Positions 28,781 through 37,663 of a stretch of 43,106 bases of DNA are shown in pieces; position 1 is the first letter of the stretch, and every line of letters starts with the position of its first letter. The notes beneath the pieces are model-generated. The model searched no databases. It had not been told where the DNA came from and was given only the letters and a program-made list of their open reading frames with translations. The stretch comes from JBOHDX01 sp050700835 (GTDB lineage Bacteria; Actinomycetota; Actinomycetes; Propionibacteriales; Nocardioidaceae): contig JBOHDX010000058.1 of the NCBI GenBank assembly GCA_050700835.1, forward strand, positions 1 to 43,106, written 5' to 3'. The position numbers and the translations under genes are program-made.

Positions 28781-30088
28781 TCAGGACTGAGAGGCCTCTT
28801 CGTCACGACGCCGGGCGTGGGTCGACGGCAACGGCGGTCCGGCCTGGGCCGCCCATCCAACCTGTGGGGGCGGCTGGAACGCCCACCCCGGCGGAACCTT
28901 GTCGGCCAGTGCCAGCACTCCGAACGGCAGAGTCCGACGCGGTGGAGGCATCCTCAGCCGCGGCCGCAGCCAGGCCATCTCCGCTCGGCACTCCCCGATC
29001 CGCCGTTGCAGACCGGGCCTGGTCGGGCCCGACAGCTCCCGCAGGTGCAGGAACCCCATCTCCGACGCAACCTGCTGGTACTCGCGGAGCACGTCGGCGG
29101 CCGCCGGACCGTCATGTGACTTGACGTACTTGCGGGACTGCCGGCGCAGGCTGAACGTCGACAGCCACGAGACCTCGTCAGGGTGCAGCCAGCCGCGCGT
29201 CGCGGCGTCCTGCAGGGCGACGACCAGGGCACGGAGCCGGCGCCTCCTCAGCACCACCGCCAGCGTGATCAGGCCGAGGAAGACAGGCAGGAAGACACCG
29301 AGGTACGTCCCGAAGAACCACCCGACGCCCCCCATGGCCACCGAGCCGTTCCACGTGGCATGCAGGGCGATGCCGATCGCCAGCCCCACCACAGGGGCGA
29401 CGCGTTTGAGCCACCGCCGCTTGGTCGTGAGCGCCACCCCCATGCCCAGGCCGAAGCCGGAGGCGAACAGGGAGTGAGCGAACGGACTGAACAGTCCGCG
29501 CACCACGAACAGCGACGTCGCCGCCTGCGCCCCACTGATCCTGTCGGTCAGGGTGCCGGCGTACCCACCTGCGTAGTAGCCGACGTTCTCGGTGAAGGCG
29601 AACCCGATGCCGACCAGCCCGGCGTAGACGAGTCCGTCGGTCACACTGGTGATCTCGCGACGCCGGTGGACCATCACCAGCAGCAGGAAGAGTGCCTTGG
29701 CGGGCTCCTCGGTCAGCGGCGCCACGAAGGTCGCCATGTGCTGCAGGTCGACGTGCGCGACCTTTGCGAAGGCCACCTCGATGGGGAGGGCGACGCCGAC
29801 CGCGACGACTCCGCCCCAGACGACGGCCGCGACGAGGAACCGGGTCGGCTCCGGCTCGTAGCGGTCGAGCCACAGGTACGCAGAGACCACCAGCGGGACC
29901 GGGAGTGTCGCGAACACCAGCGTGAGGGTCGCGCCGCGGGCGTCGCCGGTGCGGCTGGCCAGCCAGGCCACGAAGGCCGCTCCGACGATGCACGCCACCG
30001 ACACGCCGACGATGAGCACGACGCGGCCGCTTCCCCCGCGCCGCCTTCGGCCCGGCGGCACGGCCGGGTTCCAGACGGGGCTCGACAC
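28781..30088 (-). CDS. PrsW-type intramembrane metalloprotease
   Basis: A multi-pass membrane protein of about 435 residues. Eight or so hydrophobic segments span residues 20-300 (VVLIVGVSVACIVGAAFVAWL is the first). The PrsW/glutamic-type protease signatures are present: PLTEEPAKALFLLLV (EExxK), GFAFTENVGYYAGGY (FxxxEN) and ALHATWNG. In Bacillus, PrsW cleaves an anti-sigma factor; the substrate here is unknown and no anti-sigma gene is adjacent. The last 130 residues are cytoplasmic, basic and helical. The GTG at 30088 is preferred because minus-strand TAGGCT (plus 30096-30101) ends 7 nt before it, giving a leaderless start; a TTG at 30139 would add 17 residues. Confidence 0.88.
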   Translation of the reverse strand: MSSPVWNPAVPPGRRRRGGSGRVVLIVGVSVACIVGAAFVAWLASRTGDARGATLTLVFATLPVPLVVSAYLWLDRYEPEPTRFLVAAVVWGGVVAVGVALPIEVAFAKVAHVDLQHMATFVAPLTEEPAKALFLLLVMVHRRREITSVTDGLVYAGLVGIGFAFTENVGYYAGGYAGTLTDRISGAQAATSLFVVRGLFSPFAHSLFASGFGLGMGVALTTKRRWLKRVAPVVGLAIGIALHATWNGSVAMGGVGWFFGTYLGVFLPVFLGLITLAVVLRRRRLRALVVALQDAATRGWLHPDEVSWLSTFSLRRQSRKYVKSHDGPAAADVLREYQQVASEMGFLHLRELSGPTRPGLQRRIGECRAEMAWLRPRLRMPPPRRTLPFGVLALADKVPPGWAFQPPPQVGWAAQAGPPLPSTHARRRDEEASQS

Positions 30089-30156
30089 GTCATCGAGCCT
30101 AACCACGCCGGGCTTTGCGGCGCGGGCATTAGGCTGCAACCTGGACGAACGTCCGA

Positions 30157-30233
30157 GCGCTCGTAGCTCAGCTGGATAGAGCAGCGGACTTCTAATCCGC
30201 CGGTCGCAGGTTCGAGTCCTGCCGGGCGCGCCA
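30157..30233 (+). tRNA. tRNA-Arg (anticodon TCT)
   Basis: All arms fold. The acceptor is GCGCTCG with CGGGCGC (one G-T pair), the D-arm is GCTC/GAGC, and the anticodon stem GCGGA/TCCGC encloses the loop CTTCTAA, which places TCT at the anticodon. The T-arm is GCAGG/CCTGC with TTCGAGT. CCA is encoded at 30231-30233. It reads AGA codons, which are rare at this GC content. Its 3' half is duplicated at 32129-32172. Confidence 0.96.
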
Positions 30234-30311
30234 TTGCTGACCGGCTGCGCCGCGCACGCGGAGGGCGGCGTGGACCCGCTGGATCATCGGATCGCCCCAG
30301 CTGGGGGTCGG

Positions 30312-32087
30312 TCATTCGGTGGTGAGGGTGGCGGCGGGGTTGAGTCGGTTGATGTTGGCCAACGGCGCCAGTAGTGCCAGCGCGGCGACGGCCAGGCCGG
30401 CGGCGGTGGCTGCGGCGGCGCCGAGGATGGCTGGTTGTAGCGAGATCGGCAACAGGGCGGCGGTGGCGCCGACGCCGGCGGCGGCGCCGGCGGTGGCGCC
30501 GAGGGCGACGGTGGTGAGCGCTTCGGTGGCGAACAGCCGGCGCAGGTGGGCCGTGGTCCAGCCGGTGGAGGACAGGGTGCCGATCTCGGTGGCGCGTTCA
30601 TTGATGTTCAGATAGGCGATGTCGGCGATCGCGAACCCGCCCAGTGCCAGCGTGATCGCGGCGGCCAGGTAGTCAACGGTGCGGACCTGGATCGCGACCA
30701 CGTCCCCCAGCGCGGTGCCGGTGACCTGGCCATGGAAGGAGTCGTTGATCGCGATCAGGGCCGCCAACGCGGCCACGCCGATGAACAACGACGCCGCGGC
30801 CAACAGGGTGCGGCCGGGCCAACGGGCGATCCCGACCAGCGCCAGCCGGCGCACCGTGGTGACCCGGGCGGCCCGGCGCGGCGCCCGGATCGCGGGATGG
30901 ATCGACTCCAGCGGGGTGGTCCGGCACGCCGACACGGCCGGGCCGAGCCCGGCGGCAACCGCCAACAGGGTGGCGACCGGGGTGACCAACCCCAGCTGCG
31001 CCCAGGAGGTGTGCAGACCCAGCCCGGTGACCACCAGCATCGCGATGCCGGTGCCGACCAGCCCGGCGACCAGCCCAAGCGCGGCCACCTCGGCCTCCAA
31101 CAGGGCGAAGATGCGGCGCCGGGGCCAGCCCAGGCACGACAACACGCCGAGCTCGGTACGCCGAGAGCGCAGCGCGGCCAAGGTGGCATTGACCAAGAAC
31201 AGCAGGCAGACCAACAACACCAGCCCGAACAGGGCCAGGCTCTTGCGGTCGATCGCGGACAACAACCGCACCGTCACCCCTTTCAGCGTCCAGCCCTCCG
31301 ACAGGGTCAGCGGCGGCCGGCCGTGGGTGCCGGCCGGCAGGTCGATCAGCTGCTGGGTCGGTGACGACCCGATCGTGACGTCCACGTCCAGGCCGGTGTC
31401 GCGGGTTATCTGCTCGGCCACCACCCGCACCCGCTCCCGCGACACCTCGTCCGGGCCGGTGACCCCGGCGACCCGGACCCGGATCACGCTGATCGGCTTG
31501 CCCGGGTGGGAGAACTGCGCCAGCCCGGTCCGGCCGTTGATCGTGGTGTAGTTGCGGGTCGAGGTGAACACCGGCAACGACTTCAACGTGGTCAACATCA
31601 GCGGCGGCTGCTGCAGGTACCCGCCCAGATTCGCGTTCGGCAGCAACGACCGCCCACCCAACAACCGCGCCGTCCGCGCATCACCCGGCGCCGCATCCGG
31701 CGGGTAATACGTCGTCAACGGCACACTCGACAACGCGGAGAACCCACGCAGCCGATCCGGGTCGAAGAACCCGACAGCGTGCAACTGTGGGTTGTTCTGG
31801 GTGCCGCCGACGATGTAGTTGCTCACCTGATGATCGGTGATCCGGCGGAACCCCACATCGGCGTTGTCCTGCGGTGCGTAGAAGCCGGAGCCGCCGAACG
31901 GGTCCACCCAGATCCGCTTCGAGTTGCGCACCGGCACCGGCTCAAGATGCCCGGCGACGTCTCGCGTGTACGACACCCGACCCGGGCTCCAGTAGTTCAA
32001 GATATCGCCTGATGACGGCTTGGTGTACTGGTTCATCAGGTCCGGATACTGGACACCCCCGGTCAGAAGGCCCAGGCCAGAGCACAT
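30312..32087 (-). pseudogene. N-terminally truncated FtsX-like ABC transporter permease
   Basis: An open frame of 591 residues that carries two FtsX permease regions but no N-terminal membrane anchor. Residues 1-265 are an extracytoplasmic-type domain. TM segments cluster at about 285-390 (SLALFGLVLLVCLLFLVNATL; LVAGLVGTGIAMLVVTGLGL; a third near VATLLAVAAGLG) and again after 430 (LLAAASLFIGVAALAALIA), ending with a four-TM FtsX domain (NERATEIGTLSSTGWTTAHL is the typical loop). Full-length proteins of this class begin with a TM segment before the extracytoplasmic domain. Here the frame starts about 40 bp from the tRNA fragment, with an in-frame TGA seven codons upstream, so the 5' part has been lost. 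No ATPase partner is present. Confidence 0.7.
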
Positions 32088-32128
32088 GTCAAGACGACAA
32101 ACCGCTCAGTAGGAGTGCGGTCGGACGG

Positions 32129-32172
32129 CTTCTAATCCGCCGGTCGCAGGTTCGAGTCCCGCCGGGTGCGCC
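32129..32172 (+). repeat. copy of the 3' half of tRNA-Arg, candidate attachment-site scar
   Basis: Positions 32129-32172 match 30189-30232 of the tRNA gene at 42 of 44 bases (31 identical in a row, then two substitutions at 32160 and 32167), with a constant offset of 1,940 bp. The 5' flank (about 32100-32128) only faintly resembles a D-arm, and the anticodon and T stems do not pair, so it is not a working tRNA. This is the pattern left by integration at the 3' end of a tRNA gene. Confidence 0.85.
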
Positions 32173-32205
32173 TCGCCGACGCCGCAACGTCGTGGGTGGC
32201 AGCGT

Positions 32206-32745
32206 TCATGAGGAGACCACGGCGCGACCGGCATCGGTGATGACCCGGTCCTGCTGCTCAGTGACGAGCAGCGGGGGCTCGGCGGTGTAGAGGCGAGCCA
32301 AGGTGGCGCGTTCGAGGCCAACCTCGCGAGCAGCTTGGTGGACCTCAAGCTTGTGCATCCGCCCCCCAGGGGCGTTCGCGATCCTGGTGAGCAGGGCGAT
32401 CTCCGGGTCGTCCGGCGCCGGGCCCGAGCTCTGGTCGTCCTGCGGCTCGCGATCGAGGAGCGCCTCGAGCTGTGTGACGATGCCGCGCACGGCCGAGCGC
32501 AGGACGTCGACGTCCGACTTCTGGTCGGGGGCGCCGCCGGTTCCCTGCCAGGTGCGCTTGGGATGGCGACGCAGGTACTCCTGCTCGAGCTCCAGCATTC
32601 GCGCGGTGTGCGTCGCGAACTGTTCGGCAGTCCCGTTGAGGAAGACCCAGTTGCGGGTGTCGTGGGCGTTCTTGCCCTGCTGCTCGAGCTCCTCGTCGCT
32701 CAACTCGTGGGCTGGTCGTCCCGTGGCGTCTTTGGCTGTGCTCAT
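32206..32745 (-). CDS. DUF6158 family protein
   Basis: A 179-residue protein. Residues 10-75 match the small actinobacterial DUF6158 pattern as I recall it (HELSDEELEQQGKNAHDTRN, then FATHTARMLELEQEYLRRHP), a helical hairpin. Residues 80-179 form a second, more variable part with an acidic linker and a winged-helix-like end (IALLTRIANAPGGRMHKLEVHQ, ATLARLYTAEPPLLV). Biochemical function is unknown. The ATG at 32745 has AAGGAG 8 nt upstream; a longer in-frame extension overlaps the ferredoxin gene and is rejected. It lies 52 bp downstream of fdxA in the box operon, so it may be cotranscribed with benzoate genes, though it is also next to the integration scar. Confidence 0.7.
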   Translation of the reverse strand: MSTAKDATGRPAHELSDEELEQQGKNAHDTRNWVFLNGTAEQFATHTARMLELEQEYLRRHPKRTWQGTGGAPDQKSDVDVLRSAVRGIVTQLEALLDREPQDDQSSGPAPDDPEIALLTRIANAPGGRMHKLEVHQAAREVGLERATLARLYTAEPPLLVTEQQDRVITDAGRAVVSS

Positions 32746-32797
32746 CGCGGTGCTCCTTGTTCTAGGTGTGCGTTGCCCCCGAGCAGCACGACTTCGT

Positions 32798-33127
32798 CTA
32801 CCGGCCTTGGACCATGGGTGTGTCGACACCGACCACACCTGTCTTGTGGGCGCCACCCGGAGCCCCGAGAGGTTCATCGCGACCGTCAAGGGTCTCGACG
32901 AAGAACGCGCGGTTGTCGTCGACGAAGTCGGTGTCCTCGTCCGCCACCCGCCTGTCCTGGCTGATCGCCTCGACGGGGCAGACCGGCTCACACGCGCCGC
33001 AGTCGATGCACTCCTTGGGATTGATGTAGAGCTTGCGCTCCCCCTCATAGATGCAGTCGACCGGGCACTCCTCCACGCAGGAACGGTCCATGGTGTCGAT
33101 GCACGGGCTGGCGATCACATACGGCAT
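32798..33127 (-). CDS. fdxA: 7Fe ferredoxin (3Fe-4S/4Fe-4S)
   Basis: A 109-residue electron carrier. The cysteine pattern is complete for a seven-iron ferredoxin: Cys9, Cys17 and Cys50 fit the 3Fe-4S cluster, and Cys21, Cys40, Cys43 and Cys46 the 4Fe-4S cluster, as in Azotobacter FdI with an offset of one. The FdxA landmarks YVIASPCIDTMDRSCVEECP and LYINPKECIDCGACEPVCP are present. The C-terminal 50 residues form the usual extension. It lies 29 bp after a ferredoxin-NADP reductase gene in the benzoate operon, so I infer that it shuttles electrons from that reductase to the BoxB diiron oxygenase. Confidence 0.95.
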   Translation of the reverse strand: MPYVIASPCIDTMDRSCVEECPVDCIYEGERKLYINPKECIDCGACEPVCPVEAISQDRRVADEDTDFVDDNRAFFVETLDGRDEPLGAPGGAHKTGVVGVDTPMVQGR

Positions 33128-33156
33128 GGTGCAGGCTCCGTTTCTGGAACGTGGGA

Positions 33157-34152
33157 TCAGGCAGGCGCGGGGACAGCGTGCGGGATGTCCGTCGAGTGGC
33201 CCGGGAAGAGCTGGGCGTCGGGGTCGATGTGGACCGCAGCGTTGTTGACCGCGGTCGCTACCTCGCCAAACCCCACCGCGATGAGGCGCACCTTGCCGTC
33301 GTAGTCAGTGATGTCACCCGCGGAGAAGATCCCGGGCAAGTTCGTGCGCATGGCGGTGTCGACGACAATGTGCCTGTTGTGGTGCAGGTCCAGGCCCCAC
33401 TCGCGCAGCGGACCGAGGTTGGCGGTGAACCCGAGCGCAGCCACCACCTTCTGACAGGTCATCGTCTGGGCCTCGCCCCCCTTGACGTGCACCACCGCCT
33501 TCTCCACAGTGTCGCCGCCGTCGAGCTCGGTCACCTCGGCGTTCGTGATGATCGTGACTCCGGACGCCCGGACCTGTTCGATGCCGGCAACGTGCGCGCG
33601 GAACTGCTCGCGGCGGTGCACGAGCGTCACGCTCGCGGCTAGAGGCTCGAGCATCAGGCACCAGTCGATGGCGCTGTCTCCCCCACCGACGATGAGGACG
33701 TCCTTGCCGACGTACTCGCTGGAGTCGGGAACGAAGTACTCCAGTCCACGACCGAGGAACTTCTCCCCCGCTGGCAACGGGCGGGGCGTGAAGGTGCCGA
33801 TGCCGCCCGTGACGACGACGGCTCCACAGCTGATCCGCGTGCCCTGGTTGGTGGTCACGACACGGCCACCGTCGTCGTTGCTCTCGAGTTGCTGCGCTTC
33901 ATGACCGAGCAGGTAGGTCGGTTGGTACTGGTTGGCCTGCGTGACCAGCCTCTTCACCAGCTCCCGGCCGGAGACGGCAGGCAGCCCGGCGATGTCGTAG
34001 ATCTGCTTCTCGGGGTACATCGCGGTGACCTGCCCCCCGAGCTGGCTCAGCGAGTCGACCACCGCGACCGATAGGCCACGGGCGCCTGCGTAGTAGGCGC
34101 CGAAGAGGCCGACCGGCCCGGCTCCGACGATGAGGATGTCGACCTTGGTCAT
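33157..34152 (-). CDS. ferredoxin-NADP reductase, thioredoxin-reductase-like type
   Basis: A 331-residue FAD/NAD(P)H enzyme. The FAD motif is ILIVGAGPVGLFGAYYAG at the N-terminus and the NADPH motif is VLIVGGGDSAIDWCLML near residue 160. The FAD C-terminal motif reads IFSAGDITDYDGKVRLIAVGFG. It has the fold of thioredoxin reductase but no redox-active CxxC, which marks the YumC-type FNR family. A 4-bp overlap (ATGA) couples it to the benzoate-CoA ligase gene upstream, and fdxA follows after 29 bp. With no boxA in the window, this reductase and ferredoxin pair probably does the work of BoxA (inference). The ATG at 34152 gives the family start MTKVDILIVGAGPVG. Confidence 0.9.
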   Translation of the reverse strand: MTKVDILIVGAGPVGLFGAYYAGARGLSVAVVDSLSQLGGQVTAMYPEKQIYDIAGLPAVSGRELVKRLVTQANQYQPTYLLGHEAQQLESNDDGGRVVTTNQGTRISCGAVVVTGGIGTFTPRPLPAGEKFLGRGLEYFVPDSSEYVGKDVLIVGGGDSAIDWCLMLEPLAASVTLVHRREQFRAHVAGIEQVRASGVTIITNAEVTELDGGDTVEKAVVHVKGGEAQTMTCQKVVAALGFTANLGPLREWGLDLHHNRHIVVDTAMRTNLPGIFSAGDITDYDGKVRLIAVGFGEVATAVNNAAVHIDPDAQLFPGHSTDIPHAVPAPA

Positions 34153-35747
34153 GAGGTGACCTCCATGGCTTCCTGTGGGTCGGTCGTCGCTGGTTCGGCA
34201 TCGGGGTCCGCGGCGACCATGCCTCGAACCTTGAAGCGCTGCAGCTTGCCGGTGGCGGTCTTGGGCAGGTCGTCGACGAAGACGACCTGGCGGGGGGCCT
34301 TGAAGTGGGCCAGCCCCTCGCGACACCACTGAACGAGCTCCTCCTCCGTCGTGCCCTCGTGCACGACGACCACGCCGACTGGCTTGTCGAGTCCGTCGGC
34401 GTCGGCCACTCCGACGACGGCGGCCTCACGCACACCGGGGTGTTCGAGCAGGCGGGTCTCGACCTCGGCCGGCGATACCCAGATCCCGCCAGCCTTGAGC
34501 ATGTCGGAGTTGCGACCGAGGCAGGAGTAGTAGCCCTCGCTGTTGCGCACGTAGGTGTCTCCCGTGCTCAGCCACTCGCCCTGGAAGACGTGCCGGCTGG
34601 CGTCCGTGCGGTGCCAGTAGCCCAGCGCGATCGATTCGCCGCGCACGTGCAGGGCACCGGGCTCGTCGTCGGGGACCGGGTTCCCGGCGAAGTCGCGGAT
34701 CTGGAGCTCGTAGCCCGGGACAGGCCGTCCCGTAGTGCCTGGGCGGATGTCGCCCGGTCGGTTCGACAAGAAGATGTGCAGCGCCTCCGTGGAGCCGATG
34801 CCGTCGAGGATCTCGACGCCGAACCGGGCCGTGAACCGCTTCTGCAGTGGCGCCGGCAACGGTTCACCCGCCGATGCGCACATTCGGACGGAGGAGAACA
34901 CCTCATCTGGCAGGCCACTGGCGGTGAGAGCGGCGTAGAACGTCGGAACCCCGAAGAACAGCGTAGGCCTGCTCCCCTCGAGTCGCTCGCGGACAACGTC
35001 GGGACTCGGGCGTCGGGGCTCGAGGACGGTCTTCCCGCCGACGGACAGTGGGAAGAACACGGAGTTGCCTATGCCGTAGGCGAAGAACATCTTCGCCACC
35101 GAGAACGTCGTGTCGTCAGGAGTGATGCCCAGGACCTGGGCGCCATAGGTCTCGCAGACGTGACGGATGTTGGCGTGCCGGTGCATCGCTGCCTTGGGCA
35201 GACCAGTGGTCCCGGAGGTGTACAGCCACAGGGCCCACGAGTCGTCGCTGGTCAGGGCCGAACCCTGGTCACCGCGCTCACCTGCGGCGATCAGCTCGTC
35301 CCAGGAGATCCGGTGCACGCCGTCCGGGACCGGCAGGTCACCCTCTCCCGCGAGGACCACATGCTCGACGTCGGGTGAGCCGGTCAGGGCCTCACTCACC
35401 GCTTCGGCGAACTCCGGGGTCGCGAGAATCGTTCGGGCGCCCGAGTCGGCCATGATCTTGCCCAGCTCGGCGCCGTTGAACATCGTCGACACGGGAACGG
35501 CGACCAGTCCGGCTCTGAAGGCACCGAGGATTCCTGTGAGCATGGGGATCTCGTCCGACATCACGAGCATCACCCGGTCGTCGTGGCGCATCCCGAGGCT
35601 TCGGAGCCCGGCAGCCACAAGTCCGATGCGGAGGTCGAGCTGAGCGTAAGTCAGGGTCTCGGACGCCAACACCGCCGTTCGGTCACCATCTCCGCCGGTG
35701 ACATGCCGGGTGACGAGGTAGTCCGCGGCGTTGAAGGCGTCGTTCAT
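34149..35747 (-). CDS. bclA: benzoate-CoA ligase family protein
   Basis: A 532-residue adenylate-forming enzyme that activates benzoate (or a close analogue) to benzoyl-CoA with ATP. The family motifs are in order: P-loop LWLYTSGTTGLPKAAMH, DGIGSTEALHIF, STGDTYVRNSEGYYSCLGR and the C-terminal catalytic Lys region LPKTATGKLQRFKVRG. VAKMFFAYGIGNSVFFPL is a stretch I associate with the benzoate-CoA ligase clade. The gene follows boxC by 5 bp and overlaps the reductase by 4 bp, so it is inside a tight operon. Substrate assignment rests on both sequence clade and context; hydroxy- or aminobenzoates remain possible. Confidence 0.92.
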   Translation of the reverse strand: MNDAFNAADYLVTRHVTGGDGDRTAVLASETLTYAQLDLRIGLVAAGLRSLGMRHDDRVMLVMSDEIPMLTGILGAFRAGLVAVPVSTMFNGAELGKIMADSGARTILATPEFAEAVSEALTGSPDVEHVVLAGEGDLPVPDGVHRISWDELIAAGERGDQGSALTSDDSWALWLYTSGTTGLPKAAMHRHANIRHVCETYGAQVLGITPDDTTFSVAKMFFAYGIGNSVFFPLSVGGKTVLEPRRPSPDVVRERLEGSRPTLFFGVPTFYAALTASGLPDEVFSSVRMCASAGEPLPAPLQKRFTARFGVEILDGIGSTEALHIFLSNRPGDIRPGTTGRPVPGYELQIRDFAGNPVPDDEPGALHVRGESIALGYWHRTDASRHVFQGEWLSTGDTYVRNSEGYYSCLGRNSDMLKAGGIWVSPAEVETRLLEHPGVREAAVVGVADADGLDKPVGVVVVHEGTTEEELVQWCREGLAHFKAPRQVVFVDDLPKTATGKLQRFKVRGMVAADPDAEPATTDPQEAMEVTS

Positions 35748-35752
35748 GCGGC

Positions 35753-37480
35753 TCAGACCCTCTTGTAGTCGTAGCTGCCCCGCTGGCCGGAGCCGTAGCG
35801 GCGTAGCGCGCCGTCGGGACCCGAGGCGTTGGGTCGGATGAAGATCCAGTTCTGCCAGGCCGTGAGCCGTCCGAAGATCTTGGTCTCCATGGACTCCGGG
35901 CCGACGAACCGGTGGTTGGCCTCCATCCCGGTCAGGGCGTCGGGGCTCAGGGAGGCCCGCTCCTCGAGCACGATCCGGATCTCCTCCTCGAAGTCGATGT
36001 CATCGAGTGCCATCGTCACGAGGCCGACCTCGGCTGCGGCGGCGGCGTCGAGCTGCTCTCCGATCCGGCTGCGAGCCGATTCCAGGTGGTCGTCGTGCCC
36101 CCAGAACCGCGACTCGAGGCGGGAAAGGTCGTTGCCCATCGGGAACAAGCCGTCGTTGCTCCTGGTCAACACAATGACTGCCGGGTCGGCATCGGGGTCG
36201 ACGTCCTCATAGACCCCTTCGAGCATGTACTGCCGGTCGCCGGCCAAGGCGAGTTCGGCCAGGAAGCCCGCGAAGCAACTGCCCGGTTCGATGACGACGA
36301 TCAGGCTCCGGCTGGTGACGTCGAGGCGCTTGAGGGTGCGCTTGAGGTACTGGGTCGTCTCGTGCACGTACCAGTCGTCGGCGAGGTGGGCCAGCTGGGC
36401 GTCGTACGCCAAGACCTGGTCGACGTCGCCTTCGGTGCGAATGACCCAGGTCCCGAGTTCCTGCTCGTTGGTGCGCAGGCGCAACACAAGGTCGTCCAGT
36501 GCGCGGGTCACGGCGAACGGATACCAGTCGACACCCTGGGCAAGCACAGCTTGGGCGTCGGTCGGGGGTGCCTGTGTCGGACCGGAGATGGTGATGTCGA
36601 TCCTGCGGGCGTCGCGATCGACGGTCGCGGAGACGTGGGGGTAGCTGATGGTGCCGTCGTTCTCCTGGCGGTCGAGCGGGGTCAGCTCCACTCCCTGCCC
36701 GGGACGCCGTTGCGAGGCATCGGCGGCCTCACGGGCACGGCGGGAGATGGTCTCGTCCCATGACTTGCGCGGGACGGTGGCGTCGATGAGACCCCAGTCG
36801 ACTGCGGTGTCGCCGCGGTATCCCTCGGACTTCGTGGCGAACACGTCGGCCCTGTCCTTTCGGACATGCCGCTTGTCGACGACTCGGGTCAGCCCGCCGG
36901 TGCCGGGCAGCACGCCGAGGAGCGGTACCTCGGGCAGGCTCACGGTCGAGGAGCCGTCGTCGATCAGTACGATCTCGTCGCAGGCGAGCGCGAGCTCGTA
37001 GCCACCGCCGGCTGCGGTGCCGTTGAGGGCTGCGATCCAGGTCTGACCGCTGGACTCGCGCGCGTCCTCGATGGTGTTGCGGGTCTCGTTGGTGAACTTG
37101 CAGAAGTTCACCTTCCAGGCGTGGCTGGACTGGGCGAGCATCCGGATGTTCGCCCCGGCGCAGAACATCTTCTCCAGGCCACCGGTCATCACGACGGCCT
37201 TGACCTCGGGGTGCTCGAAGCGGAGTCGCTGGACGGCGTCGTAGAGCTCGACATCGACGCCGAGGTCGTAGGAGTTCATCTTCAACGCGTAGCCCTCGAC
37301 CAGCCCACCCTCCTCGTCGACCGTCAGCATCAGGGTTGCGACGTCGCCGTCGACTTCCAGCTTCCAGTGGCGGTAGCGGTCGGGATGGGTGTCGAAGTCC
37401 ACGACGGGCACGACGGCCGACGAAGTCTGAGTCTCGCTCGCCCCTTGCTGGTCGGCCTGCTCGGTCTCGATGACGGTCAT
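35753..37480 (-). CDS. boxC: 2,3-epoxybenzoyl-CoA dihydrolase (BoxC)
   Basis: A 575-residue crotonase-superfamily enzyme that hydrolytically opens 2,3-epoxybenzoyl-CoA to 3,4-dehydroadipyl-CoA semialdehyde and formate. The first crotonase domain shows VKAVVMTGGLEKMFCAGANI with the oxyanion-hole region, and ALNGTAAGGGYELALACDEI. The second half (residues about 300-575) is the degenerate crotonase-like domain specific to BoxC (VIEPGSCFAGFLAELALAGD). The C-terminus ends FGRLTAWQNWIFIRPNASG, also a BoxC landmark. The ATG at 37480 follows GAGAGGTG; an upstream in-frame start runs into the promoter. It is the first gene of the leftward box operon and divergent from paaX. Confidence 0.96.
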   Translation of the reverse strand: MTVIETEQADQQGASETQTSSAVVPVVDFDTHPDRYRHWKLEVDGDVATLMLTVDEEGGLVEGYALKMNSYDLGVDVELYDAVQRLRFEHPEVKAVVMTGGLEKMFCAGANIRMLAQSSHAWKVNFCKFTNETRNTIEDARESSGQTWIAALNGTAAGGGYELALACDEIVLIDDGSSTVSLPEVPLLGVLPGTGGLTRVVDKRHVRKDRADVFATKSEGYRGDTAVDWGLIDATVPRKSWDETISRRAREAADASQRRPGQGVELTPLDRQENDGTISYPHVSATVDRDARRIDITISGPTQAPPTDAQAVLAQGVDWYPFAVTRALDDLVLRLRTNEQELGTWVIRTEGDVDQVLAYDAQLAHLADDWYVHETTQYLKRTLKRLDVTSRSLIVVIEPGSCFAGFLAELALAGDRQYMLEGVYEDVDPDADPAVIVLTRSNDGLFPMGNDLSRLESRFWGHDDHLESARSRIGEQLDAAAAAEVGLVTMALDDIDFEEEIRIVLEERASLSPDALTGMEANHRFVGPESMETKIFGRLTAWQNWIFIRPNASGPDGALRRYGSGQRGSYDYKRV

Positions 37481-37526
37481 GCGGCACCTCTCATGCGGGG
37501 AGCTTGGTGAGTCTGCAATGGTCAAC

Positions 37527-37554
37527 ACTCTACGCTTTCCTCATAGATCATCAA
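37527..37554 (-). promoter_or_regulatory. candidate promoter of the boxC operon
   Basis: On the minus strand, -35 TTGATG (37554-37549), 16-bp spacer and -10 TAGAGT (37532-37527). The predicted start of transcription is about 40 nt before boxC. The plus-strand 7-mer ACACTCT (37525-37531) overlaps the -10, as it does in the boxB promoter. Confidence 0.5.
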
Positions 37555-37663
37555 TGCTTTGTCGCACATCATTCGGCGAAGTTGCGGCGCTTGACGGCGT
37601 GAGGCTGACACAATGCAGTCGTAGCGACCGCATCGCGTCGAACGAACGCACCAGGGAGCCCGC

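Noticed and set aside
32100..32172. Second tRNA-Arg(TCT) gene
   Set aside because: Only the 3' half is conserved; the anticodon stem and one T-stem pair are broken and no matching acceptor 5' strand exists.
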